Source: Phocaeicola sp. (lineage in GTDB: Bacteria > Bacteroidota > Bacteroidia > Bacteroidales > Bacteroidaceae). Taken from it: 28,796 nucleotides of DNA. The notes below the pieces were generated by a model. That model was not told the DNA's origin. It searched no databases and saw only the letters and a list, made by a program, of their open reading frames with translations. Each line of letters opens with the position of its first letter. Positions within the stretch are counted from its first letter, which is position 1. The translations under genes and the position numbers were made by a program. The stretch covers positions 1 through 28,796 of the forward strand of contig JAHHQV010000036.1 in assembly GCA_020026175.1 (NCBI GenBank), in the 5' to 3' direction. Of the stretch, positions 1 to 8,121 are shown in pieces.

Positions 1-21
1 TAGTCGCCGTTTTAAGGACGG

Positions 22-55
22 AAGCCCCGAGGTAGAAATACTTCGGGGCTTTTTT
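22..55 (+). terminator. Rho-independent terminator of an upstream unit
   Basis: AAGCCCCGA (22-30) pairs perfectly with TCGGGGCTT (43-51), and two further pairs (one of them G-U) close an 8-nt loop. A run of T (50-55) follows. The gene it ends lies to the left of the window. Confidence 0.85.
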
Positions 56-84
56 GTGTTTATGAAAACAAATTATTACTTTTG
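53..84 (+). promoter_or_regulatory. Bacteroides-type -33/-7 promoter of marC
   Basis: TTTG at 53-56 and TACTTTTG at 77-84 are separated by 20 bp. This matches the known Bacteroides primary-sigma promoter (TTTG, 19-21 bp, TAnnTTTG). Transcription would begin near 90, leaving a short leader before the ATG at 107. The -33 element lies in the T-run of the preceding terminator. Confidence 0.7.
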
Positions 85-106
85 AGGAAACTTATATACA
101 AACGTT

Positions 107-748
107 ATGGATACAATTTTACCATATGCATTATTATGCTTTACCTCATTTTTTACTCTGACAAATCCTTTGGGTACAATGCCTGTATTCCTTACCATGA
201 CTAAAGGACTTGATGAAAGTGAAAGAAGTAACATTGTAAAGAGAGCTACACTTATATCTTTTTTTATTCTAGTAACATTTACTTTCTGCGGTCAGTTCCT
301 GTTTAAGTTCTTTGGTATTTCTACAAACGGTTTTAGGATTGCTGCAGGCATTATAATATTGAAGATAGGTTATGATATGCTTCAGGCAAGATATACTAAT
401 ACAAAGCTTAAAAATGAGGAAATAAAGACATATGCAAACGATATATCAATAACTCCATTGTCTATACCTATGTTATGTGGACCTGGAGCTATTGCAAATG
501 GCATTATTCTTATGGATGATGCAGATGGATGGGTTTTGAAGATAACCCTTGTATCAGTGATTGCTATTGTTTATATCCTTACCTACATAATCCTTCGGTT
601 GTCTACCAGACTAGTAAGGTTGATAGGAGAAACCGGTAATAATGTCATGATGCGTTTGATGGGACTGATATTGATGGTGATAGCCGTAGAATGTTTTGTT
701 GGAGGTATCAAGCCGATAATGATTGATATTATAAAGGGAGCTGTTTAG
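107..748 (+). CDS. MarC family integral membrane protein
   Basis: The 213-residue protein is almost wholly hydrophobic, with about six membrane segments. It carries the two conserved MarC/UPF0056 loops: TNPLGTMPVFL near residues 19-29 and PLSIPMLCGPGAI near 116-128. Length matches the family (about 200-220). Members are inner-membrane proteins sometimes annotated as NAAT-type neutral amino-acid transporters. The original link to multiple antibiotic resistance in Escherichia coli was not upheld, so the substrate is unknown. The gene has its own promoter immediately upstream and is monocistronic: it ends at a strong stem-loop shared with convergent nadB. The family call is firm and the function is not. 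Confidence 0.9.
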   Translation: MDTILPYALLCFTSFFTLTNPLGTMPVFLTMTKGLDESERSNIVKRATLISFFILVTFTFCGQFLFKFFGISTNGFRIAAGIIILKIGYDMLQARYTNTKLKNEEIKTYANDISITPLSIPMLCGPGAIANGIILMDDADGWVLKITLVSVIAIVYILTYIILRLSTRLVRLIGETGNNVMMRLMGLILMVIAVECFVGGIKPIMIDIIKGAV

Positions 749-799
749 CTTTTAGTAGAGAAATAAATGAATCATATACAATTTTTGTGATATATATTG

Positions 800-856
800 A
801 AATGAGAAAGGCTGTTTCATTGTTTTTATAAATGAAACAGCCTTTCTCATTTTTGT
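800..856. terminator. Bidirectional terminator between marC and nadB
   Basis: Perfect 22-bp inverted repeat, arms 800-821 and 831-852, with a 9-nt loop. An A/T tract lies at the base on both sides, so it can end transcription of marC rightward and nadB leftward. Confidence 0.9.
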
Positions 857-867
857 CAATAGTTTAT

Positions 868-2445
868 TTATTGTTCATCTTTATGTTTTGGATAGTCTAT
901 GGTGTAATGCAGTCCTCTGCTTTCTTTTCTTTCCATAGCCTGGCGTGTAATAAGATATCCTACATTAATCATATTGCGCAATTCGCATATTTCTCTTGAA
1001 GCCTTTACATGCTTGAACAGGCGTTCTGTTTCTTCGTATAGAATATCCAGGCGATTCCATGCACGTACTAGTCGGAGGTTACTTCTGACTATACCGACAT
1101 ATGATTCCATTATCTGGTTTACTTCATTCATACTTTGAGTAATCAGAATTCTTTCTTCTGTACTAATAGTTCCTTCGTCATTCCATTCTGGTACATCTTC
1201 GTTGAAATCATATCTGTCTATGGCATTCATTGAATGTTGTGCTGCCGCTTCTGCATAAACAATAGCCTCTATTAGCGAATTGGAAGCAAGTCTGTTGCCG
1301 CCATGAAGCCCTGTACATGAACATTCACCTATAGCATATAGTCTGCGTATGCTTGACTGTCCGTCAAGGTCTACCTTTATACCTCCACAAAGATAATGTG
1401 CGGCAGGTGCTACTGGTATATAGTCTTTTGTGATATCAATACCAAGATTCAGACATTTCTTGTAAATGTTAGGGAAATGTTTCTTTGTTTCTTCAGGTTT
1501 TTTATGAGTTACGTCAAGATAAACATGATCTTCACCTCTCTGTTTCATTTCGTTGTCTATTGCCCTTGCCACAATATCTCTAGGTGCAAGCGAAAGTCTA
1601 GGGTCGTATTTCTGCATAAACTCTTCTCCAGCCAGATTTCGCAATACACCTCCGTATCCTCTCATTGCTTCAGTAATCAGGAAACTTGGTCTGTCGCCCG
1701 GATGATAAAGAGCTGTAGGATGGAACTGAATGAATTCCATATCTTTTACGGCACCTTTGGCTCTGTATACCATTGCAATTCCGTCACCTGTAGCAACAAG
1801 CGGATTAGTAGTATGTCTGTATACAGCTTCGCAACCTCCTGTAGCCATTACGGTAACTTTAGAAAGAAATGTATCAACTTCACCGGTTTCTTCGTTTAGG
1901 ATATATGCTCCAAAACATTTGATGCCCGGAGTATGACGTGTAACTATTATGCCAAGATGATGCTGTGTAATTAATTCTACCGCATAGAAATTCTTGAAGA
2001 TTGTTATGTTAGGGTTGTTTTTTACAGCTTCTATCAAGCTTGTCTGTATTTCGGCTCCAGTGTTGTCCTGGTGATGCAGAATACGAAATTCAGAGTGTCC
2101 TCCTTCTTTATGTAGGTCGAAGTCTCCATTTTCTTTTTTATCAAAGTCAACTCCCCAATTTATAAGTTCTTCAATCTGCTTTGGAGCTCCTTTGATTACT
2201 TTTTCTACTGCTGCTGGGTCACTTATCCAATCACCCGCAACCATTGTGTCATGAACATGTTTCTCAAAGTTATCCACCTTGAGGTTCGTAACAGAAGCTA
2301 TCCCGCCTTGTGCAAAGTAGGTATTTGCTTCTTCTAGTCCGGCTTTACAAATAAGTGCAACCGAACCTTTATGCGCAACTTTCAGTGCAAAACTCATTCC
2401 GGCAATACCTGAACCGATAACGAGGAAATCAAATTTTCTTACCAT
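868..2445 (-). CDS. nadB: L-aspartate oxidase
   Basis: The 525-residue FAD flavoprotein oxidises L-aspartate to iminoaspartate, the first step of de novo NAD synthesis, normally followed by NadA. The FAD-binding GSGIAG is at residues 11-16. The succinate dehydrogenase/aspartate oxidase signatures are ATGDGIAM (218-225), QFHPTAL (240-246, His242), APRDIVARA (287-295, Arg289), PAAHYLCGG (His350) and GLHGGNRLASNSL (Arg385). These correspond to E. coli NadB His244, Arg290, His351 and Arg386. Length is normal for NadB (about 510-540). nadA and nadC are not adjacent in the window. A -7 box lies about 20 bp upstream of the ATG, so the leader is very short. A soluble fumarate reductase is the alternative, but residues 280-390 fit NadB better. 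Confidence 0.96.
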   Translation of the reverse strand: MVRKFDFLVIGSGIAGMSFALKVAHKGSVALICKAGLEEANTYFAQGGIASVTNLKVDNFEKHVHDTMVAGDWISDPAAVEKVIKGAPKQIEELINWGVDFDKKENGDFDLHKEGGHSEFRILHHQDNTGAEIQTSLIEAVKNNPNITIFKNFYAVELITQHHLGIIVTRHTPGIKCFGAYILNEETGEVDTFLSKVTVMATGGCEAVYRHTTNPLVATGDGIAMVYRAKGAVKDMEFIQFHPTALYHPGDRPSFLITEAMRGYGGVLRNLAGEEFMQKYDPRLSLAPRDIVARAIDNEMKQRGEDHVYLDVTHKKPEETKKHFPNIYKKCLNLGIDITKDYIPVAPAAHYLCGGIKVDLDGQSSIRRLYAIGECSCTGLHGGNRLASNSLIEAIVYAEAAAQHSMNAIDRYDFNEDVPEWNDEGTISTEERILITQSMNEVNQIMESYVGIVRSNLRLVRAWNRLDILYEETERLFKHVKASREICELRNMINVGYLITRQAMERKESRGLHYTIDYPKHKDEQ

Positions 2446-2464
2446 GATGTTAAAGTATATACCG

Positions 2465-2472
2465 CAAAACTA
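2465..2472 (-). promoter_or_regulatory. -7 box of the nadB promoter
   Basis: On the minus strand the sequence reads TAGTTTTG, a full TAnnTTTG match, ending 20 bp before the nadB ATG. The predicted leader is only about 13 nt. I find no matching TTTG at -33. Confidence 0.5.
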
Positions 2473-2597
2473 CTAAAAAGTTAAATATTAGTTCTATTTT
2501 TAGGCATATTTATGTACTTTATCATTCGATAAATTATAAAAACAGAAAAAGAGTATATTAATTATCGGAATATTACCAATAAATATTTATCTTCACA

Positions 2598-2617
2598 ATC
2601 AAAATAATTATTTTGAT
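2598..2617. repeat. 20-bp perfect AT-rich palindrome, possible operator
   Basis: ATCAAAATAATTATTTTGAT is its own reverse complement over all 20 bases, with no loop. It lies in the divergent gap between nadB and the PH-domain gene, 61 bp upstream of the latter's ATG. No loop and no following T-run argue against a terminator; symmetry suggests a dimeric DNA-binding protein site. Confidence 0.4.
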
Positions 2618-2678
2618 GAAGTTTGTACGGAATAATATCTGTAACGAAAACAAGATGAATATTCAATAAATTTTTTGT

Positions 2679-3101
2679 ATGATGAACAGAACGTTTAAGA
2701 CAGTTGTGGGATGGTGGTACTGGATACTTATCATTATGACATCAGTGCTTCTTTTTTATTTTTTCTGGATGCATTATTTAGTGTTGGCTGCAGTTATGGC
2801 ATTGTTTGCCATATATGAGATTGAGATGCTTATACATACCCAATATGTCCTTACTTCGGACGGAAGGCTTATAATAGAAACCGGTAGGTTTGTGAAGAAT
2901 CTTTCTATTGAAATATCACACATTGAATCTATAACCAAGATAAGGTCGATGTCATTATGGCAACCGTCATTGTCACCCGACAGGCTTGAGATAAAATTCA
3001 GTGGAAAGAGCAGCAACTTGACTGTTCATATTTCACCTCAGAATGAGGAGGCTTTTATAGACCGTCTGAAGAAGATGAATTCGGATATCAATATAATATA
3101 A
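2679..3101 (+). CDS. Small membrane-anchored bacterial PH-domain protein
   Basis: The 140-residue protein has a hydrophobic hairpin, two adjoining membrane segments at about residues 10-28 and 31-48 with aromatic W/Y/F-rich ends. A soluble part of about 85 residues follows. TQYVLTSDGRLIIETGRF followed by IEISHIESITKIRS and a C-terminal amphipathic helix (EEAFIDRLKKMN) is the pattern of YyaB-like bacterial PH domains (bPH_4 type). The start has two ATG codons in a row (2679 and 2682); either could be used. The gene precedes lpdA by 26 bp on the same strand and is probably co-transcribed with it. No function is known; bacterial PH modules usually mediate assembly or ligand contacts at the membrane. 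Confidence 0.75.
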   Translation: MMNRTFKTVVGWWYWILIIMTSVLLFYFFWMHYLVLAAVMALFAIYEIEMLIHTQYVLTSDGRLIIETGRFVKNLSIEISHIESITKIRSMSLWQPSLSPDRLEIKFSGKSSNLTVHISPQNEEAFIDRLKKMNSDINII

Positions 3102-3127
3102 ACACTATAATTAATCTTTTTTCTACT

Positions 3128-4468
3128 ATGGAATATCAGTTAGCTATTATTGGTGGAGGTCCTGCAGGATACTCTGCTGCAGAAATTGCCGGAAATTCAG
3201 GTTTGAAAGTGGTATTATTTGAGAAATCGTCATTGGGTGGTGTATGCCTTAATGAAGGATGTATACCTACCAAGACCTTACTTTATTCAGCCAAAGTATA
3301 TGATGGGGCAAAGAATGCCGGAAAATATGCAGTAAAGGCAGATAATGTTTCTTTTGATGTATCGAAGATTGTAAGCCGTAAGCAGAAAGTTGTAAGAAAG
3401 CTGGTCTTGGGAATTAAGAACAAGATGAATGTGGCAGGAGTGAAGGTAGTGGCAGGAGAAGCATTTATACAAGACAAGAACACGGTGGTATGTGATGGTG
3501 AAACATATAAATGCGATAAAATGCTGATATGTACTGGCAGTGAAACTTTTGTTCCGTACATTGACGGTATAGGTGAGACTGAATACTGGACTCACAGAGA
3601 TGCATTGGACTGTAAGGAATTGCCTGAAAGTATTGCTATAATAGGAGGCGGAGTTATAGGAATGGAATTAGCTTCGTATTTCTGTAGTCTGGGGGTAAAG
3701 GTTACTGTGATAGAGATGATGTCCGAAATTCTTGGAGGAATGGATGCAGAACTATCATCTATGCTAAGGGGTGAATATGCCAAGAAAGGAATAGATTTTC
3801 TTTTGAATACAAAAGTAGAAAAACTTGTACAGAGAGATTCCAGGGTAGAATTATGCTGTTCGTCAAAGGATGGAGAAATATGTTTGGTAGTAGACAAGAT
3901 TCTGTTGAGTGTAGGTAGAAAGCCTGTGTTGAGAGGATTCGGTTTGGAAAATCTTAATATAGAATATACCATGAACAATAAAGTCAAGGTCGATTCTAAT
4001 ATGATGACAAGTGTTGAGGGTGTATATGCTTGTGGAGATATAACAGGTTTTTCAATGCTTGCACATACAGCCGTAAGAGAAGGTGAGGTAGCTGTACACC
4101 ATATCACAGGAAAGAATGACTGTATGCGTTATAATGCCATACCGGGTGTGGTTTACACTAATCCTGAGATAGCTGGAGTGGGCGAAACCGAAGAAAGTCT
4201 TTTCGAAAAGGGGATAGAATATAAGCTAACAAAGCTTCCGATGGCTTTTGCCGGACGGTTTGTAGCCGAAAATGAAGGGGTTAATGGAGTATGCAAGGTT
4301 ATTACTGACATAAATGGTGTGGTTCTTGGTGTCCATATGTTGGGAAATCCGGCATCAGAGCTTATTGTAATAGCCGGAATTATGATAGAGGACGGGAAGA
4401 AGCTTGAAGACATCAAGAAGTATGTTTTCCCTCATCCTACGGTAGGAGAGATTTTCCGTGAGATGTAG
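3128..4468 (+). CDS. lpdA: Dihydrolipoyl dehydrogenase (E3)
   Basis: The 446-residue flavoprotein disulfide reductase reoxidises dihydrolipoyl groups of 2-oxoacid dehydrogenase complexes or glycine-cleavage H protein, passing electrons via FAD to NAD+. FAD-binding GGGPAG is at residues 9-14. The redox disulfide is Cys40/Cys45 in GGVCLNEGCIPTK, the E3 spacing of four residues. A second dinucleotide fold (AIIGGGVIGMELAS) begins near 170. CGDITG near 302 contacts FAD. The C-terminal HPTVGE supplies the catalytic pair His436/Glu441. Length is slightly shorter than the usual 460-475. No E1, E2, lipoate ligase or gcv genes are nearby, so which complex it serves is open. It is 25 bp before the dacB-like gene. 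Confidence 0.93.
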   Translation: MEYQLAIIGGGPAGYSAAEIAGNSGLKVVLFEKSSLGGVCLNEGCIPTKTLLYSAKVYDGAKNAGKYAVKADNVSFDVSKIVSRKQKVVRKLVLGIKNKMNVAGVKVVAGEAFIQDKNTVVCDGETYKCDKMLICTGSETFVPYIDGIGETEYWTHRDALDCKELPESIAIIGGGVIGMELASYFCSLGVKVTVIEMMSEILGGMDAELSSMLRGEYAKKGIDFLLNTKVEKLVQRDSRVELCCSSKDGEICLVVDKILLSVGRKPVLRGFGLENLNIEYTMNNKVKVDSNMMTSVEGVYACGDITGFSMLAHTAVREGEVAVHHITGKNDCMRYNAIPGVVYTNPEIAGVGETEESLFEKGIEYKLTKLPMAFAGRFVAENEGVNGVCKVITDINGVVLGVHMLGNPASELIVIAGIMIEDGKKLEDIKKYVFPHPTVGEIFREM

Positions 4469-4493
4469 ATTTGGTTTTAAATATAAATAAGAT

Positions 4494-5915
4494 ATGACAA
4501 TCATTATCAAAAAACTGTTAGTAATGTGCGCTTTAGCTATATTTTGTAGTAACATGTATTCACAAAATGTATCCAGACGCATAGATTCTCTTATAAATAA
4601 ATCTTCTTTTCTTGAAACATCTGAAGCAGGTATATTGATTTATGACCTTACAGCCAAGAAGGAGGTATATAGGCATCAGGCTGAAAAACTTTACCGTCCG
4701 GCTTCTGTAGAGAAGATCATAACTTCTGTAACGGCATTGTCTGTTTTGGGAAAAGATTATGATATCAAGACAAGTCTGTCTTATTCGGGATATATTGATA
4801 ATGATACTTTGCATGGTAATTTATATGTAAAGGGTGATTTCGACCCTGAATTTATGCAGGAAGACATGGAGTCTTTGGTCAATGCAGTATATAATACAGG
4901 GATACATTATGTAGACGGCAGACTGGTAGGTGATGTCTCGATGATGGATTCGGTGTATTGGGGACCGGGATGGGCTTGGGACGATACTCCCGATTCATTC
5001 CAGCCATACTTGTCTCCTCTCATGCTTAATAGAGGCTGTGTGAATATAAGCATTTCACCTTCGTCCGGCAAAGGAAAGGCAGATGTAGAGATAAATCCTG
5101 AGTCGGATTTTTATATGGTTGAAAACATTACAAAAAGCAACACTTCTTCTGGTGGAAATGTTTCTGTGACAAGAAAATGGCTGTATAATGACAATACAAT
5201 ACTTATAAAAGGTGGAGTAAGAGGAAAATCAGGTTCAGTACTTAATGTCTTTGATGCAAAGGGATTCTTTATGAATACTTTCCGTTATCAGTTGGAGAAG
5301 AAGAATATATTTGCTTCTCACGATAGTATTTTTTATGGTGTCGTTCCATCTGATACAAAGGGACTTTATACCGTAACCCGGAATGTGGATGCAGTTCTGA
5401 AAAGAGCATTAAAGGAAAGTGATAATCTTTCTGCCGAATCTTTGTTTTTTCATGTTACAAGAGAAATATTGGGTGGAAAGAAAAAACTCAGTCATAAAGA
5501 CGGACAGAAAGCTATATACCGCTTTATGGAATCCGATTTGAATATGGATAGCCGTAAATATAGGATAGTGGACGGTTGTGGCGTTTCCGATTATAATTAT
5601 GTATCTCCAGAGCTTGTAATGGAGTATCTGAAATATGCATTCTACTCTCCTCTTGTGTTTCCTCCTTTTTATGATAGCTTGCCTATAGCCGGTATAGACG
5701 GCACATTGAAGTACAGGATGGGTAAAAGCAGGTGTTTCAGAAATGTAAGGGCAAAAACTGGTACAATAACAGGTGTTTCCTCACTTGCCGGATATATAAC
5801 GTCCGAGTCGAAACATACTATAGCTTTTGTTATAATTAATCAGAATGTTCTGAAATATGTATCGGCTAGAAAGTTTCAAGACAGATTATGTGAGATTCTT
5901 TTGGATATAAAGTAA
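4494..5915 (+). CDS. dacB: D-alanyl-D-alanine carboxypeptidase/endopeptidase, PBP4 type
   Basis: The 473-residue exported penicillin-binding protein of peptidase family S13 removes the terminal D-Ala from peptidoglycan stem peptides and cuts peptide cross-links in the periplasm. A signal peptide covers about residues 1-23 (KK, hydrophobic core, then YSQ). The three active-site motifs are present: SVEK (Ser71, Lys74), SDN (309-311) and KTG (421-423). The long stretch between the first two motifs is the extra-domain insertion typical of PBP4/DacB. Length agrees with the family (about 450-500). The gene starts 25 bp after lpdA on the same strand, so partial co-transcription is likely. Confidence in the family is high; the balance of carboxypeptidase and endopeptidase activity cannot be read from sequence. 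Confidence 0.93.
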   Translation: MTIIIKKLLVMCALAIFCSNMYSQNVSRRIDSLINKSSFLETSEAGILIYDLTAKKEVYRHQAEKLYRPASVEKIITSVTALSVLGKDYDIKTSLSYSGYIDNDTLHGNLYVKGDFDPEFMQEDMESLVNAVYNTGIHYVDGRLVGDVSMMDSVYWGPGWAWDDTPDSFQPYLSPLMLNRGCVNISISPSSGKGKADVEINPESDFYMVENITKSNTSSGGNVSVTRKWLYNDNTILIKGGVRGKSGSVLNVFDAKGFFMNTFRYQLEKKNIFASHDSIFYGVVPSDTKGLYTVTRNVDAVLKRALKESDNLSAESLFFHVTREILGGKKKLSHKDGQKAIYRFMESDLNMDSRKYRIVDGCGVSDYNYVSPELVMEYLKYAFYSPLVFPPFYDSLPIAGIDGTLKYRMGKSRCFRNVRAKTGTITGVSSLAGYITSESKHTIAFVIINQNVLKYVSARKFQDRLCEILLDIK

Positions 5916-5984
5916 TGTTAGTGGTGTGGCATAATATTATTATAATTAAAATTATCCGTTTTTTAAAATAAAGTGATATAAATA

Positions 5985-7214
5985 ATGAATAGATTATTTG
6001 CTTTAGCAGCAGTGATGATAATGCTTGCAGTATCATGCAAGCAGGATTTTAGTATGCAGGTGTTTGTTTCCAATTCATTGTCATCCGATAGAGTAGAAGA
6101 GATTGTTGAAATCTCGGCAGATGAAGTTTACAGAAAACTCAACCTTAGTGATAGTTCAGATTTTATAATATTGGATGATAAAAACCAGGAGGTACCATAT
6201 CAGGTTACATATGATGGTAAGGTTGTTTTTCCAGCCAATGTAACAGGTAAATCTACTGCAGTGTATAATGTTGTCAAAGGAAACCCTTCTCCTGTGAATA
6301 CACTTGTATATGGGCGCAGATATCCTGAAAGACTGGATGACATAGCTTGGGAGAATGATAAAATGGCTTATAGAGTTTATGGACCATCATTACAGGCTAC
6401 AGGTGAGAAGGCTTATGGATATGATATATTGACAAAAAGTGTTTCAGAGCTTGTTATAGAAGACAGGTATGCAAAAGAACTTGATAAGGATGCAAGAGCG
6501 AAGATAAAGGGACTTAAAGAGTCTGGAAAACATGAAGAGGCAGCAGAAATAGCAAAAGCCATTTCTTATCATATCAATCATGGCAATGGAATGGATTGCT
6601 ATGCAGTAGGTCCTACTCTTGGTGGGGGTACTGCAGCCTTGATGCCAGATTCTGTTATAGCATATCCTTATTGTTATAGAGATTATGAAATACTTGACAA
6701 CGGACCTTTGAGGTTCACCGTAAGGCTTGAGTTCAATCCGTCTGTTATAGCAGCCGACAGTAATGTTGTAGAAAAACGTATTATACAGCTTGACAAAGGC
6801 TCTTATCTTAATAAAACTATAGTTTCGTACTCTAATGTGACAAAAGATTACCCTATTGCAGCAGGTATAGTAGTTCACGAACCTAATAAGAGTAATTATT
6901 ATATTGATTCGGCCAATGGATATATGTCATATGCAGATCCTACCACCAATCCTGATTCAGACAATGGAACCGTGTATGTAGGAGTGGTTTTTCCTCATGA
7001 AATGAAATCTGCAAAGGTATGGAAATTTGATAAACCTAGAGGAAAAGGTATCGGACATGTATTGGGTTTCAATACATATCAGCCAGGTTATGACTTTATT
7101 TATTATTGGGGAGCTTCATGGAGCAAATGCGGATTCGATAATAATAAATGGAATTCTTATCTGGATGATTATAATAGGAAAATCAGAAATCCGTTACAGG
7201 TTACAGTGAGATGA
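5985..7214 (+). CDS. DUF4861-family lipoprotein
   Basis: The 409-residue protein begins with a lipoprotein signal peptide: MNRLFALAAVM, then LAVSC with the lipidated Cys18. The rest is a beta-rich, probably periplasmic or surface-exposed domain. YGRRYPERLDDIAWENDKMAYRVYG near residues 107-133 and the later GNGMDCYAVGPTLGGGT resemble the DUF4861 family, found mainly in Bacteroidota, often near polysaccharide-utilisation genes. No catalytic activity of this family is known to me. It follows dacB by 69 bp on the same strand with no terminator between, so it may be read through from that unit. Its convergent neighbour is a polysaccharide deacetylase. A carbohydrate-binding or -modifying role is only a guess. 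Confidence 0.75.
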   Translation: MNRLFALAAVMIMLAVSCKQDFSMQVFVSNSLSSDRVEEIVEISADEVYRKLNLSDSSDFIILDDKNQEVPYQVTYDGKVVFPANVTGKSTAVYNVVKGNPSPVNTLVYGRRYPERLDDIAWENDKMAYRVYGPSLQATGEKAYGYDILTKSVSELVIEDRYAKELDKDARAKIKGLKESGKHEEAAEIAKAISYHINHGNGMDCYAVGPTLGGGTAALMPDSVIAYPYCYRDYEILDNGPLRFTVRLEFNPSVIAADSNVVEKRIIQLDKGSYLNKTIVSYSNVTKDYPIAAGIVVHEPNKSNYYIDSANGYMSYADPTTNPDSDNGTVYVGVVFPHEMKSAKVWKFDKPRGKGIGHVLGFNTYQPGYDFIYYWGASWSKCGFDNNKWNSYLDDYNRKIRNPLQVTVR

Positions 7215-7273
7215 TAATATATTTTTTATGTTGCATCGTTTTTAATGTAGAGGAAGTTTTATATAAACACTGG

Positions 7274-7328
7274 CATGGATATATCTTCAAAGTATTTTTC
7301 ACTCAAAAACTTTGAAGGTGTATCCATG
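7274..7328. terminator. Long imperfect inverted repeat, probable bidirectional terminator
   Basis: The arms 7274-7293 and 7309-7328 pair as 8 bp (CATGGATA/TATCCATG) plus 9 bp (CTTCAAAGT/ACTTTGAAG), separated by a 3-nt mismatch, around a 15-nt loop. The right arm is the last codons of the deacetylase gene and its stop codon (7299-7301) sits in the loop. The T-run usual for a terminator is weak (ATTTTT inside the loop), so the role is inferred from position between convergent genes. Confidence 0.5.
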
Positions 7329-7913
7329 TTCTTTTAACCATTCTATAGATTTAGGGAGAGCATACTTCAGGTTGTTTTCCGATTTGATAGAGTCGTGGAA
7401 AGTGATTATAGAGCCGTTTCTGGCATATTTTTTTACTTTGTTAAAAACTTGTTCACCATTTAGTTTTTTGTTATAGTCTCTTGTTACGAGGTCCCACATT
7501 ATGATTTTATATTTGCTTTTCAATGCTTTATATTGCTTTGGACTCATATATCCGTGTGGTGGTCTGAATAGATTTGTATCAAGCATTATATCTCCAGCCT
7601 TTCTGGTGTTTTCCATGTAAGAAGAAACATCATATCCTAATCCACGTATATGGTTGAATGTATGATTACCTATACGATGTCCTCTTTCTACAACCATATT
7701 GAATTCTTTTGGATGTTTTTTTACATTGTCTCCTACCATAAAGAATGTAGCTTTGATGTTGTATTTATCAAGAATATCCAAAACCCAAGGTGTTATTTCG
7801 GGTATAGGTCCATCGTCGAATGTCAGATACACTGCTTTTTCTTTTTTATCCATTCTCCAAAAAGCAGAAGGGTAGAGCAGTCTTATTATTTCCGGTGGTT
7901 GTTCTATAAACAT
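7299..7913 (-). CDS. NodB-domain polysaccharide deacetylase
   Basis: The 204-residue protein is a compact carbohydrate esterase family 4 (NodB homology) domain that hydrolyses N- or O-acetyl groups on sugars such as peptidoglycan GlcNAc or chitooligosaccharides, using a metal ion. All five motifs are visible: TFDDGP (31-36, Asp33 base and Asp34 metal ligand), HTFNH (His84, His88 metal ligands), RPPHGY (117-122), MWD (139-141) and the late THF-type loop TFHDS (171-175). No signal peptide is seen and the first 25 residues are short and polar-aromatic, so localisation is uncertain. The gene is alone on its strand; its 3' end forms one arm of an inverted repeat. Substrate cannot be decided; its proximity to a PBP4-type gene makes a wall role plausible only. 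Confidence 0.9.
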   Translation of the reverse strand: MFIEQPPEIIRLLYPSAFWRMDKKEKAVYLTFDDGPIPEITPWVLDILDKYNIKATFFMVGDNVKKHPKEFNMVVERGHRIGNHTFNHIRGLGYDVSSYMENTRKAGDIMLDTNLFRPPHGYMSPKQYKALKSKYKIIMWDLVTRDYNKKLNGEQVFNKVKKYARNGSIITFHDSIKSENNLKYALPKSIEWLKEHGYTFKVFE

Positions 7914-8063
7914 ATATTTTACAGTTCTTTTGTATAATAAACAAATTACAAATCAAGGATTTAATGCTTCGGTATTCAAAAAACATTGTTCTTCCTTCTG
8001 TATAATTCTAAATTGTTTCATAAAAATATTTATAGATATACAAAGTCTTATCTTATAAAACGA

Positions 8064-8098
8064 ATACCGGCATACCGAATATCTCCGGTAGCCGGTAT
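8064..8098 (-). terminator. Stem-loop downstream of the DUF2723 gene
   Basis: ATACCGGC (8064-8071) pairs with GCCGGTAT (8091-8098), and TACCG (8073-8077) with CGGTA (8086-8090), leaving one bulged A and an 8-nt loop. It is 24 bp past the stop of the leftward gene and followed on that strand by TCGTTTTAT, a short T-rich tract. Confidence 0.6.
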
Positions 8099-8121
8099 CT
8101 GTTCTTTTTATTTGTATGTCT

